Source: Rubripirellula reticaptiva | GTDB taxonomy: Bacteria; Planctomycetota; Planctomycetia; Pirellulales; Pirellulaceae | DNA length: 64,000 nt | Assembly: GCF_007860175.1 (NCBI RefSeq) | Contig: NZ_SJPX01000002.1 | Coordinates: forward strand, 1,178,001-1,242,000 | Reading direction: 5' to 3' | Part shown: positions 24,740-33,517 of the stretch, piece after piece | Layout of the letters: every line of letters starts with the position of its first letter | How positions within the stretch are numbered: the stretch's first letter is position 1 | Made by a program: the position numbers and the translations under genes | Notes under the pieces: model-generated | Told to the model about the DNA's origin: nothing | Databases searched by the model: none | Seen by the model: only the letters and a program-made list of their open reading frames with translations

Positions 24740-25880
24740 TTTGATAGCCAATCGCACCCGGTAAACCTTGGCTTACCACCAAGGCTAAGGGCATGGAGTT
24801 AACCTCCCGTGACGCGATTGGCCCGTAGAGCTGGATGCATCGAGAGGTGCTTGTCCAGTTCGACGGAGGCTTCGTTGAGTAATCCGGTTTTGACTATCGG
24901 GCCTCGTATGTCCGAGAAATCTCACCGAGTAATACAACGATTCGATCCGATGAGATTGATCCCGCTGGGGACTGTATTCCAGATCGGGGGCGATGCGGAA
25001 AAACCTCGCCGCGTTCTTGTCGAACGCGATCCGAGGCCGTCAATCTCCAAAGCAGGTGAGGTTTAATCATGAGAATGATGAGTAATCCTGCACACGGGGT
25101 TCGGGGTCATCGACTTCGTTCAACGTGTCCGACGTGGGGAGCTTCGAGCCTGGCGACAGGCCGAACCGAGCGTGACTTGACTCGGGGACCGCTGGCAAAT
25201 CCAGCGGCTGCGAATAGCTCAACCATGAAAGGCCCGCGAGGGCTTGTCGGTGAACTTTGCGAAAGACGCTGCCGAGCAGCGAAAGACCTTGGTCGATGGG
25301 TAAGGGGATGCTTCCATGTTCGGTCCCCAGAAATGCGAGACGGTTCAATTGAACTTGAGTCGCTAAACGATGCTAGCTCTGACGAGCCATGCATACGGCC
25401 AACGTCCCTCCCGCTAAAACGGGATAGCGACGTGATTCGCAAGGTGAAGGAATTGACTAACGCAGGAAGTTCAGCGGCAGCCGGTGTGGTTACCGGTGCC
25501 CGGAGCGAGTGCAAGCTCGCGAGTCATCCGGGTGTTTCAAACGCCGTTGAATGGGAGTGTGGTCCAAGTAGAGAGTCGAACGAGAATCGGGCGGAAGCTC
25601 GATTTTTTGTTTGGGCGATGTATCCGGCAAGGCAGTCGGAACTCGTTGCTGTCGTAACAGATGGTGCTGACGGCCATAGCACGACGAAAGGACTGACGGG
25701 CAGTATCTAGCTGTCAAAGTTTTGTGTTGATGACTGAGTTTTCAGTCAACGATCCTTGAAAGGGCGCGAGCGGCCTCAGAAGACCTGTATTGACGTACGG
25801 GCCTTCTGAGGCGGCGGATCGACGGCGGACAAGAGGAGTGCGTCTGCACTCAACTTGTCCGCCGGCCGGTTTTTTTGGGT
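24740..25880 (+). ncRNA. candidate large structured RNA, family unknown
   Basis: The stretch 24542-26112 has no gene I trust but is packed with stems. GCCAATCGC (24747-24755) pairs with GCGATTGGC (24814-24822) around CCTTGG/CCAAGG (24766-24784). GAGCTGGA pairs with TCCAGTTC (24828-24861) and AATCTCA with TGAGATT (24918-24957). CCTCG-GCGTTC pairs with GAACGC-CGAGG (25004-25036). GGTTCGG pairs with CCGAACC (25098-25167), enclosing GCCTG-GCGA-CAGGC. CCGCTGG pairs with CCAGCGG (25189-25207), and AGGCCC-GCGA-GGGCTT (25230-25245) has another GNRA loop. A nested stem CCCGGA/GCGAG (25499-25532) and a 10-bp stem (25773-25812) follow, then an intrinsic terminator at 25876. This suggests one transcript of about 1.1 kb; the ends are estimates. 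IscB-associated HEARO, GOLLD-type and group II intron RNAs are classes to test; no IscB or intron protein is present. Confidence 0.45.
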
Positions 25881-25892
25881 GACGGGCAGTAT
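25694..25892. repeat. 13-bp direct repeats flanking the RNA 3' end
   Basis: TGACGGGCAGTAT occurs exactly at 25694-25706 and at 25880-25892. The 173 bases between hold three hairpins and the terminator. They could be a target-site duplication left by a small inserted element, or a repeat with a role in the RNA locus. Confidence 0.55.
25823..25876 (+). terminator. strong intrinsic terminator of the structured RNA
   Basis: CGGCGGACAAG (25823-25833) pairs perfectly over 11 bp with CTTGTCCGCCG (25854-25864). The inner GAGTGC/GCACTC stem (25836-25851) has a GTCT loop. A run of seven T follows at 25870-25876. There is no gene just upstream on this strand, so it must end a non-coding transcript. Confidence 0.8.
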
Positions 25893-26112
25893 GAATTAGC
25901 GTGGGCCAATTCAAGAATATGGTTCCGCGCAATTTGAAATTGCTGCCGTGTGCGGAGCTTTACGCTTGGCGAAACGCATCTGTCTGCGTCGAAGCCTGAC
26001 GTTTGCTCAAACTGCACGACTCGTGTTGTCATTTCGGTTCGCGGCTTTCTGGAGGGATTGTGCCTTAAACAATCCTTCCCATTTGGTCTTTCCCAGTTCG
26101 GCAAGGAGGCAC

Positions 26113-26790
26113 ATGAAATATCGCGTCGAAGCAACTTCAATCCAGGGATTCGTTCAGCAAATCGCCTGTTCATATCTTCGTCACGGGTACTGGTTTTACG
26201 TGCGAGGGTTTATTCCACTCGACAAGGATCCGTCGATCATCGACGCCAAATTGCTTACAAAGTACAAAATTGACGTGAGCGAATCGACGCGAGCGCGCCG
26301 CAAGAAGTCAGGACGAGCAAATCTACAGCTAATCCGTCATCAACACGTTTTTGTCATTTTGGCGACAAAGGGGATTCATCAATTCTACAAAGAAGAGGCA
26401 AATGCGATTCAAGATATCCGGCGCAGGCCACTTCAGTACGCAGGATATAGTGTCAGCTACAAACCGGGTGGTCGCAAGAAGGACGGCAGTCGCGATGATA
26501 AGTGGCATGCGCACGTTGCGATGACTCGTGATCTCTACCTTAATCTGAAAGCAACGTTCACTGAGCGAGCAAGAGTGGAGTCTGTCGCGAAGCTCGCGCT
26601 TGCCTTTTATGAATTGCCGATTGCTCCATACGCACCGGTGCGACGTCAACTGTTGACGATTCATCGCGAGGTGAACCGCATCCGAAAGCTTGCGGGAAAG
26701 CAAACTGTGCCAATTGATGTTCTACCGCTTCGTCGACGGGTTGTTCGGCCGTTCGAGCACCGTAGAGAGAAGAACACGAGTGCAAAGTAA
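26113..26790 (+). CDS. basic protein of unknown function with a HAH motif (225 aa)
   Basis: The start is the ATG at 26113, with AAGGAGGC just upstream; an open frame runs back to 25948 but without a ribosome site. The protein is Lys/Arg-rich (RARRKKSGRANLQLIRHQH, then GRKKDGSRDDKWHAHVAM) and has no membrane segment. DDKWHAHVAMTRDLY could be a His-hydrophobic-His pair with a later Tyr, as in HUH nucleases or transposases, but the rest does not clearly fit. The C-terminal HREVNRIRKLAGKQTVP is a basic helix. Its place 220 bases after the terminator of the structured RNA suggests a link between the two. I do not recognise the family. Confidence 0.65.
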   Translation: MKYRVEATSIQGFVQQIACSYLRHGYWFYVRGFIPLDKDPSIIDAKLLTKYKIDVSESTRARRKKSGRANLQLIRHQHVFVILATKGIHQFYKEEANAIQDIRRRPLQYAGYSVSYKPGGRKKDGSRDDKWHAHVAMTRDLYLNLKATFTERARVESVAKLALAFYELPIAPYAPVRRQLLTIHREVNRIRKLAGKQTVPIDVLPLRRRVVRPFEHRREKNTSAK

Positions 26791-27035
26791 TGTTTGCACC
26801 AGCCTTTGTTTTCTATTTCCTGACAGGTGGATGCCTCATTCTGGCCCATCCAAAAGAGTTCGCGTATTTTGCAGTCGCATTTTTGGTAGTGAAGCTAATC
26901 CGCTGCTTGTGACAGGCGCCAAACGCGAGGTGCGCTCGAGCGAATTTGGCCGGACGGATGATATTGCCCCGCAGCGTGTCACGGACTACACTGTATCGCC
27001 ACGCTAGCCTACTTCTTGGATTTGCGATTTCCCTG

Positions 27036-27431
27036 ATGTTTCGTCTGCTTCTTCTATCGTTCATCGCGCTGCGGGTAATTGCTTGTCCCGTGTGTTGTGC
27101 AATGGAGGGATGTCATGCGGATGGCGTTGAGGCTGCGGTCACGCATTCGTGCTCTTGCTCCAAGAACCAGGACGAACCGTGTGGAGAGAGCGAAATGCCG
27201 CCCATGGATTCGCCTTGTCCGTGTGAATCCGGATGTGAGTGCCAGATCACACCAGAGATGGGGCATCGGGTAGCGATCGACGTTCAGTCGATGCTGGACT
27301 TTGCGCCGCTTTGTTTGGACACGCTTGATCTGCCGGAAGCTCTCGTGGTTCGGTTCGAGGAACAACCTCGCCGACTTGATCTGCCTACGGGTCGATCGGT
27401 GCGTATTGCGCACGCTTCTCTTTTAATCTAG
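27036..27431 (+). CDS. secreted Cys-rich protein at the head of the first RND operon (131 aa)
   Basis: The protein begins MFRLLLLSFIALRVIACPVCC, which is a signal sequence, possibly for lipidation or cleavage at the Cys. A mature part follows with a dozen or more Cys and acidic residues (SCSCSKNQDEPCGESEMPPM, then CPCESGCECQ). It probably binds a thiophilic or divalent metal outside the inner membrane. I chose the ATG at 27036 because a frame from 26946 has only a TTG start and would bury the signal. The next gene is the RND adaptor, about 175 bases on. Such small proteins commonly precede planctomycete efflux operons. No named family. Confidence 0.6.
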   Translation: MFRLLLLSFIALRVIACPVCCAMEGCHADGVEAAVTHSCSCSKNQDEPCGESEMPPMDSPCPCESGCECQITPEMGHRVAIDVQSMLDFAPLCLDTLDLPEALVVRFEEQPRRLDLPTGRSVRIAHASLLI

Positions 27432-27606
27432 GTCGCTGCTGGCCGTCGCTCGCTAACCAGCGAACTGCGTTGCTGTTACCAAATTTGGTTCGTCGCTGCG
27501 CGGTTTGATTTGACTTGTCTGGTTGGCCTGCACCCACGGTTCGTGCTTGGGATCGCAACGGTTGCGATTCGAGCTTGTCCAATCTTTTGCCAGCAGGAGT
27601 CGTTCC

Positions 27607-29292
27607 ATGAGTCATTCCATTGTTGATGCGCCGAAACAGAACGCGTCGTGTCATCCGGCGGAGCCGTCCGTCAAAGGTCATCAGGTCGATACAGCCGAGC
27701 CTGAGAAGGCAAAGAAAACAGAGCAAGGCAGACCGCTCCGGCGAGGGCTGTCACTTGTACTGAGCAGCATCGGGCCGACGTTGGTCCTGATCGGCTTTGC
27801 TGCCGTCTTCTACTACGGGCACCACAACGATTGGCGAATTCCTAAGTTCGCCGCTTTGACTGGGAGTGTCGAGACGGTCGCCGACGATTGGTGTGAAGAA
27901 CACGCCGTGCCTGAATCCATTTGTGTCGAGTGTGATCCCACCCTGATGCCCAAAGGCCCCGACTACGGTTGGTGCGAGGTACATGGCGTTCACAACTGCG
28001 TGCTTGATCATCCCGATGTAGCACAGATAAAGGAGACGCCGTCGATATTGCCAAGCGATCTTGAGCGAGCCGCTCGCGCTTTGGCCGTGGCTCCGCGAAA
28101 AGAGAACAACAGTGCCTGCAAGATTTACCAGACCCGGATTCAGTTCGCTTCTATTGAGTCAGTGAAGCAGGCTGGCGTTGATGTGGAATTGATTGAACGT
28201 GCTCCGATTGTCGAAGCGATCACTGGCAGCGGGGAGATTGTTTACGACCCCACGAAGCAAGCGAGCTTGGCATCGCGAGTTCCCGGCAGCGTTTGGTTGG
28301 TAACCAAGGGCGTTGGTGATTTGGTCACCAAGGGGGAAGTTCTCGCCGTCGTGGATGCGGCACAAGTCGGTGATCTAAAAACGAATCTACTGCGGGCGTT
28401 GGCCGAAGAAAACCTGCAACGACAAAACGTCTCGCGGCTTAATCAAGCTCGAAGTGCAATTGCGGGGTCGCGGATTCTCGATGCTGAAGCTGCCCTGTCC
28501 AAAGCTCAAGCGGATGTGCTGTCCTCTGAACAGTCGTTGCGAAATCTTGGATTTCCGATCGACACCGAATCGCTGCGAGGACTGTCTGAGCGACAAGTCC
28601 TCGACAATCTGCGCTTGCTCGGAATTCCCGATGAGATTCGCGCCCAACTTAACAGCAAGACAATCACGTCGAACTTAATCCCGATCGTTTCGCCGATCGA
28701 AGGCTTCGTGACGCAACGGCATGTTGCTCCGGGTGAAGTCGTTGACCCGACTCGCATTCTGTTTGAAGTCGCGAACACCAGCCAGATGTGGCTCACACTC
28801 AATGTTCCACTAGAGAACATGGATCAGCTTGCTGTCGGGCAACCCATTCGCTTTCAAGCCGATGGCAGTCGCTATGAAGTGGAAGGCAAGTTGGACTGGA
28901 TCAGCACGGCGGCGGACTCGCAAACGCGGATGGTGCAGGTGCGAGCAATGCTGCCGAACGTTGACGGCAAGTTACGAAGCGAAACGTTCGGTACGGGCCA
29001 AATCATTTTGAGGGAAGAGTCAGACGCCATCGTGATTCCCAAAGGATCGTCGCACTGGGAAGGTTGCTGCCAAGTTGTTTTCGTGCGTGACAAACATTAC
29101 TTCGACAGTCCCGACAGTTTCAAAGTCTTTCACGTCCGTTCGGTACGCTTGGGTGCAACGAACGGGAAATTCACGGAAGTCATTTCTGGTGTGCTTCCCG
29201 GTGAAGTGATCGCCGCAGCGGGCAGTGACGTGCTGCGAGCGCAGTTACTAAAAAACAATCTTGGTGCAGGCTGCGACTGCGTCGCAGAATAA
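27607..29292 (+). CDS. RND efflux periplasmic adaptor with metal-site module (561 aa)
   Basis: This is a membrane-fusion (HlyD/CusB-type) adaptor. A single membrane segment (LVLSSIGPTLVLIGFAAVFY) lies at about residue 50. The metal module follows: DDWCEEHAVPESICVECDP, then GWCEVHGVHNCVL. Then comes the adaptor core with barrel-sandwich parts (LASRVPGSVWLVTKGVGDLV), an alpha-hairpin and the beta-barrel (PIVSPIEGFVTQRHVAPGEV). The WC-EH-C-C module recurs in the lipoprotein at 32561, which points to a shared metal. AGGAG precedes the ATG at 27607. It ends 12 bases before the CzcA-type pump and links that pump to an outer-membrane channel. Confidence 0.88.
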   Translation: MSHSIVDAPKQNASCHPAEPSVKGHQVDTAEPEKAKKTEQGRPLRRGLSLVLSSIGPTLVLIGFAAVFYYGHHNDWRIPKFAALTGSVETVADDWCEEHAVPESICVECDPTLMPKGPDYGWCEVHGVHNCVLDHPDVAQIKETPSILPSDLERAARALAVAPRKENNSACKIYQTRIQFASIESVKQAGVDVELIERAPIVEAITGSGEIVYDPTKQASLASRVPGSVWLVTKGVGDLVTKGEVLAVVDAAQVGDLKTNLLRALAEENLQRQNVSRLNQARSAIAGSRILDAEAALSKAQADVLSSEQSLRNLGFPIDTESLRGLSERQVLDNLRLLGIPDEIRAQLNSKTITSNLIPIVSPIEGFVTQRHVAPGEVVDPTRILFEVANTSQMWLTLNVPLENMDQLAVGQPIRFQADGSRYEVEGKLDWISTAADSQTRMVQVRAMLPNVDGKLRSETFGTGQIILREESDAIVIPKGSSHWEGCCQVVFVRDKHYFDSPDSFKVFHVRSVRLGATNGKFTEVISGVLPGEVIAAAGSDVLRAQLLKNNLGAGCDCVAE

Positions 29293-29304
29293 AGGAGAGC
29301 ACGG

Positions 29305-32300
29305 ATGCTAAATTGGCTAATCGACGTATCACTGCGCCATCGTGCGCTCGTGATTCTAACGGCGGCGTTGTTCGCGGTTGTAGGCGTGTTCTCACTCCAA
29401 CAGCTCGATATCGACGCATTCCCGGACACCACACCGGTTCAAATTCAGATCAACACGGTCGCCCCGTCGCTGGCGTCTGAAGAAATCGAACGGCAGATCA
29501 CCTTTCCCGTCGAGCAGGCAATCAGCGGATTGCCGGGACTCCACGAATTACGTTCGATCTCCAAGTTCGGTCTGTCACAGGTCGTGGTCATTTTTGATGA
29601 TGGCATCGACATCTATTTTGCTCGTCAGTTGATTAACGAACGGTTGTCCACAGTCGAGCTACCCGACGGTATCAGCCGACCGCAGATGGGTCCGGTCTCG
29701 ACCGGTTTGGGCGAAGTTTTTCACTACGTTCTGGTTTACGACGGTGTTGACTTCTCGGAAGCCTCTCAGGCCGAGCGTGTCAAACGCATGACCGAATTGC
29801 GAACAATTCATGACTGGGTGGTCAAGCCACAATTGCGATCGGTTCGAGGTGTGGCCGAAGTGAACAGTTGGGGCGGGTACGAGAAGCAATATCAGATTCG
29901 TCTCGATCCCGAAGGGCTGTTCAAGTACGGCCTGACCTTCGAGCAGGTATCTGATGCAATTGAAACGAACAACGAGAATGTCGGCGGCGGTACGGTCACT
30001 GACGGCAGCGAAATGCTGCTGGTGCATGGAATTGGCCGAACGGTCAATATCAAGGAGATCGAAGACATCGTCATCACTTCCAAGGATGGCGTGCCAGTTC
30101 GCATTCGCGACGTCGCCGATGTGATGATTGGGCATGAGATTCGGCGGGGCGCGGTCACGGCAAACGGTCGCGGTGAAGCGGTATTGGGGTTGGGCTTCAT
30201 GCTGATGGGCGAAAACAGCCACGACGTCACTTGGGCCATCAAAGAAAAGATCGAAGGTATTCAGGAATCGCTCCCTGCTGGCGTCAAGATTCAAACAGTC
30301 TATGACCGTACCGAGCTAATTGACCATGTCATTCACACGGTTCAGAAGAATCTGTTCGAGGGCGGTTTGCTGGTCGTTGCAGTGTTGTTCATTTTCCTGG
30401 GAAATCTGCGAGCAGGAATCATTGTGGCGCTCGCAATTCCGCTGTCGATGCTGTTCGCGTTCTCAGGAATGCTGAAGTTCGGCATTGCTGCCAGTTTGCT
30501 TAGCCTCGGTGCCATCGACTTTGGATTGGTCGTCGATAGTTCAGTCGTGATGATCGAGAACTGCGTTCGTTGCTTGGCGCACAAGTCGGACGGTCGCAGT
30601 CGCTTGCAGATCATTCGCGATGCGGCGGTTGAGGTTCGCAAGCCGACCATGTTTGGCGAACTGATCATCATGATCGTCTACTTGCCGATCCTGACGCTCG
30701 AAGGCATCGAGGGCAAGCTGTTCCGACCGATGGCAATGACCGTGATTATGGCTCTTGCCGGGTCGATGGTTCTTTCACTGACACTGATGCCCGTGTTGGC
30801 GAGTCTGTTCCTTCCCAAGAACATCAAGGAAACCGAGCCGCTACTGATTCGCGTGTTAAAACGCCTCTACGCGCCGGTGTTGCGGTTCACGATGCACCAC
30901 AAGACGTTCATTATCGGATCGGCCCTGTTGTTACTCGTAACCGTGTTTGGCCTCGTCGCTCCGAATCTCGGCAGCGAGTTCGTCCCACGACTTTCTGAAG
31001 GTGCTATCACAATCAACGTGGTGCGACTGGCGGGGACGACGTTGGAAGAATCCATGCGTTACAATACGAAAATGGAACAGGTCATTCTGGAAAAGTTTCC
31101 GGATGAAGTCGCACAGGTCTGGAGTCGCATCGGAACGGCGGAGGTGGCGACCGACCCAATGGGTACGGAGTTGACCGACTTGTTTCTGACGCTGCATCCA
31201 CGTGAGAAATGGACGCGCGCCGAGACGCAGGATGAATTGGTGATCAAGGTGCAGGAAGAGCTGCGTGATCTACCCGGTCCGCGATTGGCGATGTCGCAGC
31301 CGATTGAAATGCGAATGAACGAAATGATCTCCGGTGTACGCTCGGATGTCGCCGCGATTCTTTACGGCGATGACTTGGACGTGATGGTGGAGAAAGCCGA
31401 AGAAATTGAGCGGGCACTCAACTCGATTCCCGGTTCGGAAGACGTGAAAGTCGAACAGGTTTCTGGCCAGCCGGTTCTGCAAATTCGCATCAACCAAGAC
31501 CAGATCGCTCGCTACGGAGTCCCCGCCAGCACGGTCATGAATCTTGTCCGCTCTTTGGGCACGCATAACGTCGGCGAAGTCTACGAAGGCCAATTGCGGT
31601 TTCCACTGATCATCCGACTGCCCGAAGAAGCTCGCGCTAATCCGGAGGCCATCAAGCAAATCTTGGTTGCCACGCCATCTGGCGAACGTATCCCGCTTTC
31701 CCGACTGGCCACGATCGAAACCGTGGAAGGTTGGAACACGATCAAGCGAGATTGGTATCAACGACGAATCACAATTGAATCGAATGTCCGTGGTCGCGAC
31801 TTGGGCAGCTTCGTTGCCGAAGCTCAACGTGTGGTTGCTGAAAAGGTGCAATTGCCCGCCGGACGCTACCGCATCGAATGGGGTGGGCAATTCGAGAATC
31901 TACAGCGTGCTCAAACCCGCCTGATGATCGTGGTGCCAATTGCACTCCTAATGATTCTCTCGCTGCTTTACATGACCTATCGCAACTGGGTTGACTCGTT
32001 CCGAGTCTTTACAGGCGTTCCATTCGCGTGGATTGGCGGGATTCTGGCGTTGTGGATTCGCGACATGCCGTTTTCGATTTCGGCAGCGGTTGGATTCATC
32101 GCATTGTCCGGAGTCGCGGTGCTCGATGACATGCTGCTTGTGTCAACGATTCGGCAACTGCGACGAAAAGGGCGATCACTTGACGAAGCGGTCGAAGAGG
32201 CCGCGATGACACGATTGCGTCCAATCTTGATGACGACGCTCGTGGCGAGCCTTGGATTCGTCCCGATGGCATTCAGCACCGGGATGGGCGCCGAAGTGCA

Positions 32301-32526
32301 ACGACCACTGGCAACGGTGGTCATTGGCGGCGTGTGCAGCGCGATGGTGATGAGTTTGCTCGTGCTTCGAGTGCTCTACGTCGTGTTCAACACGCCGATG
32401 GAAAAACTGCGCAGTGATGCTGATGCAGGTGATGACGACGACGGAGACGATGACGGTCATCGTCTTGAACCCCATGAACCGATTGACCCGGATATCAGGC
32501 GCGCGTCTGAAACGGCATCGGTCTAA
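29305..32526 (+). CDS. czcA: heavy-metal RND pump, CzcA-type (1073 aa)
   Basis: This full-length HME-RND pump has 12 membrane segments and two large periplasmic loops. TM4 carries GAIDFGLVVDSSVVMIEN at about residue 402, the DFG-D-EN pattern of CzcA-class proton relays, so Zn/Co/Cd is the likely cargo rather than Cu/Ag. The N-terminus (LIDVSLRHRALVILTAALF) and the DIDAFPDTTPVQIQI start of the first loop are typical. It follows its adaptor by 12 bases. An acidic, His-ended tail (DDDDGDDDGHRLEPHEP) is extra and could bind metal in the cytoplasm. It uses the proton gradient to drive metal from periplasm or cytoplasm outward. Confidence 0.93.
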   Translation: MLNWLIDVSLRHRALVILTAALFAVVGVFSLQQLDIDAFPDTTPVQIQINTVAPSLASEEIERQITFPVEQAISGLPGLHELRSISKFGLSQVVVIFDDGIDIYFARQLINERLSTVELPDGISRPQMGPVSTGLGEVFHYVLVYDGVDFSEASQAERVKRMTELRTIHDWVVKPQLRSVRGVAEVNSWGGYEKQYQIRLDPEGLFKYGLTFEQVSDAIETNNENVGGGTVTDGSEMLLVHGIGRTVNIKEIEDIVITSKDGVPVRIRDVADVMIGHEIRRGAVTANGRGEAVLGLGFMLMGENSHDVTWAIKEKIEGIQESLPAGVKIQTVYDRTELIDHVIHTVQKNLFEGGLLVVAVLFIFLGNLRAGIIVALAIPLSMLFAFSGMLKFGIAASLLSLGAIDFGLVVDSSVVMIENCVRCLAHKSDGRSRLQIIRDAAVEVRKPTMFGELIIMIVYLPILTLEGIEGKLFRPMAMTVIMALAGSMVLSLTLMPVLASLFLPKNIKETEPLLIRVLKRLYAPVLRFTMHHKTFIIGSALLLLVTVFGLVAPNLGSEFVPRLSEGAITINVVRLAGTTLEESMRYNTKMEQVILEKFPDEVAQVWSRIGTAEVATDPMGTELTDLFLTLHPREKWTRAETQDELVIKVQEELRDLPGPRLAMSQPIEMRMNEMISGVRSDVAAILYGDDLDVMVEKAEEIERALNSIPGSEDVKVEQVSGQPVLQIRINQDQIARYGVPASTVMNLVRSLGTHNVGEVYEGQLRFPLIIRLPEEARANPEAIKQILVATPSGERIPLSRLATIETVEGWNTIKRDWYQRRITIESNVRGRDLGSFVAEAQRVVAEKVQLPAGRYRIEWGGQFENLQRAQTRLMIVVPIALLMILSLLYMTYRNWVDSFRVFTGVPFAWIGGILALWIRDMPFSISAAVGFIALSGVAVLDDMLLVSTIRQLRRKGRSLDEAVEEAAMTRLRPILMTTLVASLGFVPMAFSTGMGAEVQRPLATVVIGGVCSAMVMSLLVLRVLYVVFNTPMEKLRSDADAGDDDDGDDDGHRLEPHEPIDPDIRRASETASV

Positions 32527-32560
32527 CTTTAGTTCGGCCATGCCGAAGGAGAATTTTACG

Positions 32561-32929
32561 ATGACGATGATGAATTGGATGACTAGCTTCAAAGGCATCT
32601 CGCTCGCAACCATCGCCGCCATGGCGATCGGATTGAGTGGATGCAATAAAGACCAAGTCACAAGCGACGGTGCAGCAGATCCCGTCGCGGCAACCAACGT
32701 CGATCACAGCCACGGTGGTTGGTGGTGCGTCGAACATGGCGTGCCTGAGGAAGAATGTGCGCTCTGCGACAAGTCGCTGGTGTCGAAGTTCAAGGAGGAT
32801 GGAGATTGGTGCGACGAGCACGATCGACCAGAATCGCAATGTTTCATTTGCAGCCCTGCACGATTCGACAAATTCGCAATGCGATACGAAGCCAAAACGG
32901 GCCAGAAGCCACCGCAACCGGAGGAGTAG
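32561..32929 (+). CDS. lipoprotein with repeated WC-EH-C-C metal sites (122 aa)
   Basis: A lipoprotein signal (AMAIGLSGC) is followed by a short mature part with two copies of one motif: WWCVEHGVPEEECALC and DWCDEHDRPESQCFIC. The same module stands in the adaptor two genes upstream. GAAGGAGA lies 7 bases before the ATG at 32561; an open frame from 32414 lies inside the pump gene. It should be a periplasmic metal-binding carrier or sensor that hands metal to the RND complex. The two sites per protein are a visible internal duplication. The family has no name known to me. Confidence 0.8.
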   Translation: MTMMNWMTSFKGISLATIAAMAIGLSGCNKDQVTSDGAADPVAATNVDHSHGGWWCVEHGVPEEECALCDKSLVSKFKEDGDWCDEHDRPESQCFICSPARFDKFAMRYEAKTGQKPPQPEE

Positions 32930-32964
32930 AACTGCCCAGCGTAGTGGCTGAGGCGTCGTCTGTT

Positions 32965-32982
32965 TCTGACCAAGCGGTCAGA
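32965..32982 (+). other. hairpin between lipoprotein and thioredoxin genes
   Basis: TCTGACC-AAGC-GGTCAGA forms a perfect 7-bp stem, followed 2 bases on by AACGC/GCGTT. These may be RNA-processing or weak termination signals inside the operon. Confidence 0.35.
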
Positions 32983-33031
32983 TAACGCCGCCTTAGCGTT
33001 ACGCCAAACTATCAATGCGGGAACGACTTAA

Positions 33032-33517
33032 ATGATCTGGTCTGCCAAGCTCTCAATAGCGCTGCTAACCGTTGTTGCGGTTCTCCAAATTGGATGCGGC
33101 TCTCGCGTTGCAGAGAAACCATTGGATAATTCACAAGCGGATGGCATCAAACCTGTCCAGTTGACCGATGCGAATTTCCAAACGGAGGTGATCGAGTCGG
33201 ATCTGCCGGTATTGGTCGATATGTGGGCTCCATGGTGCGGGCCGTGCATCGAAATGAAACCCACGTTGCGACTGGTCACGGAAGAACTGACTGGTCAAGC
33301 CAAGGTTGCGGAACTCAATATCGACGAGAACCCATTCATCAAAGAAAAGTATGGTATCGACCGCTATCCGACGCTGCTGATCTTTCGGAATGGCGAAGAA
33401 GTCGATCGTTTGAGTGGTGAAAAAACTGAAGGCGAGCTAATAGAAGCTCTTTCGCCGTTTCTCAGTTCGTCAATCGAAGCAGACGACGACACGAGCCCCA
33501 GGGATAAGCATGACTGA
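33032..33517 (+). CDS. thioredoxin-fold lipoprotein (161 aa)
   Basis: A signal with lipobox (VVAVLQIGC) leads into a full thioredoxin domain with active site MWAPWCGPCIEMKP and the cis-Pro region RYPTLLIFRNGE. As an exported dithiol protein it probably reduces or protects the thiols of the Cys-rich metal proteins encoded by the same operon; that link is inferred. It overlaps the cation transporter gene by 8 bases. GGGAACG lies before the ATG. Its closeness to standard thioredoxin makes the family call safe. Confidence 0.9.
   Translation: MIWSAKLSIALLTVVAVLQIGCGSRVAEKPLDNSQADGIKPVQLTDANFQTEVIESDLPVLVDMWAPWCGPCIEMKPTLRLVTEELTGQAKVAELNIDENPFIKEKYGIDRYPTLLIFRNGEEVDRLSGEKTEGELIEALSPFLSSSIEADDDTSPRDKHD

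Noticed and set aside
24809-25066. 85-codon frame on the plus strand
   Set aside because: It runs through several RNA stems; its end looks somewhat protein-like but there is no ribosome site and no recognisable domain.
25107-25514. 135-codon frame on the minus strand
   Set aside because: It is antisense to the structured RNA and has no start signal; the lack of stops follows from GC content.
25069-25710. 213-codon open frame on the plus strand within the structured region
   Set aside because: Although a GGTGAGG lies before its ATG and an 85-codon frame ends just upstream, the predicted protein is low in hydrophobic pattern and Arg/Ser-rich with no recognisable fold, and the DNA is dominated by perfect stems with GNRA loops. 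A non-coding RNA explains it better.
24740-26790. IscB or TnpB element
   Set aside because: The RNA region prompted a search for an HNH/RuvC protein nearby; the following gene at 26113 has no HNH or RuvC motif, so only the RNA class remains to be tested.
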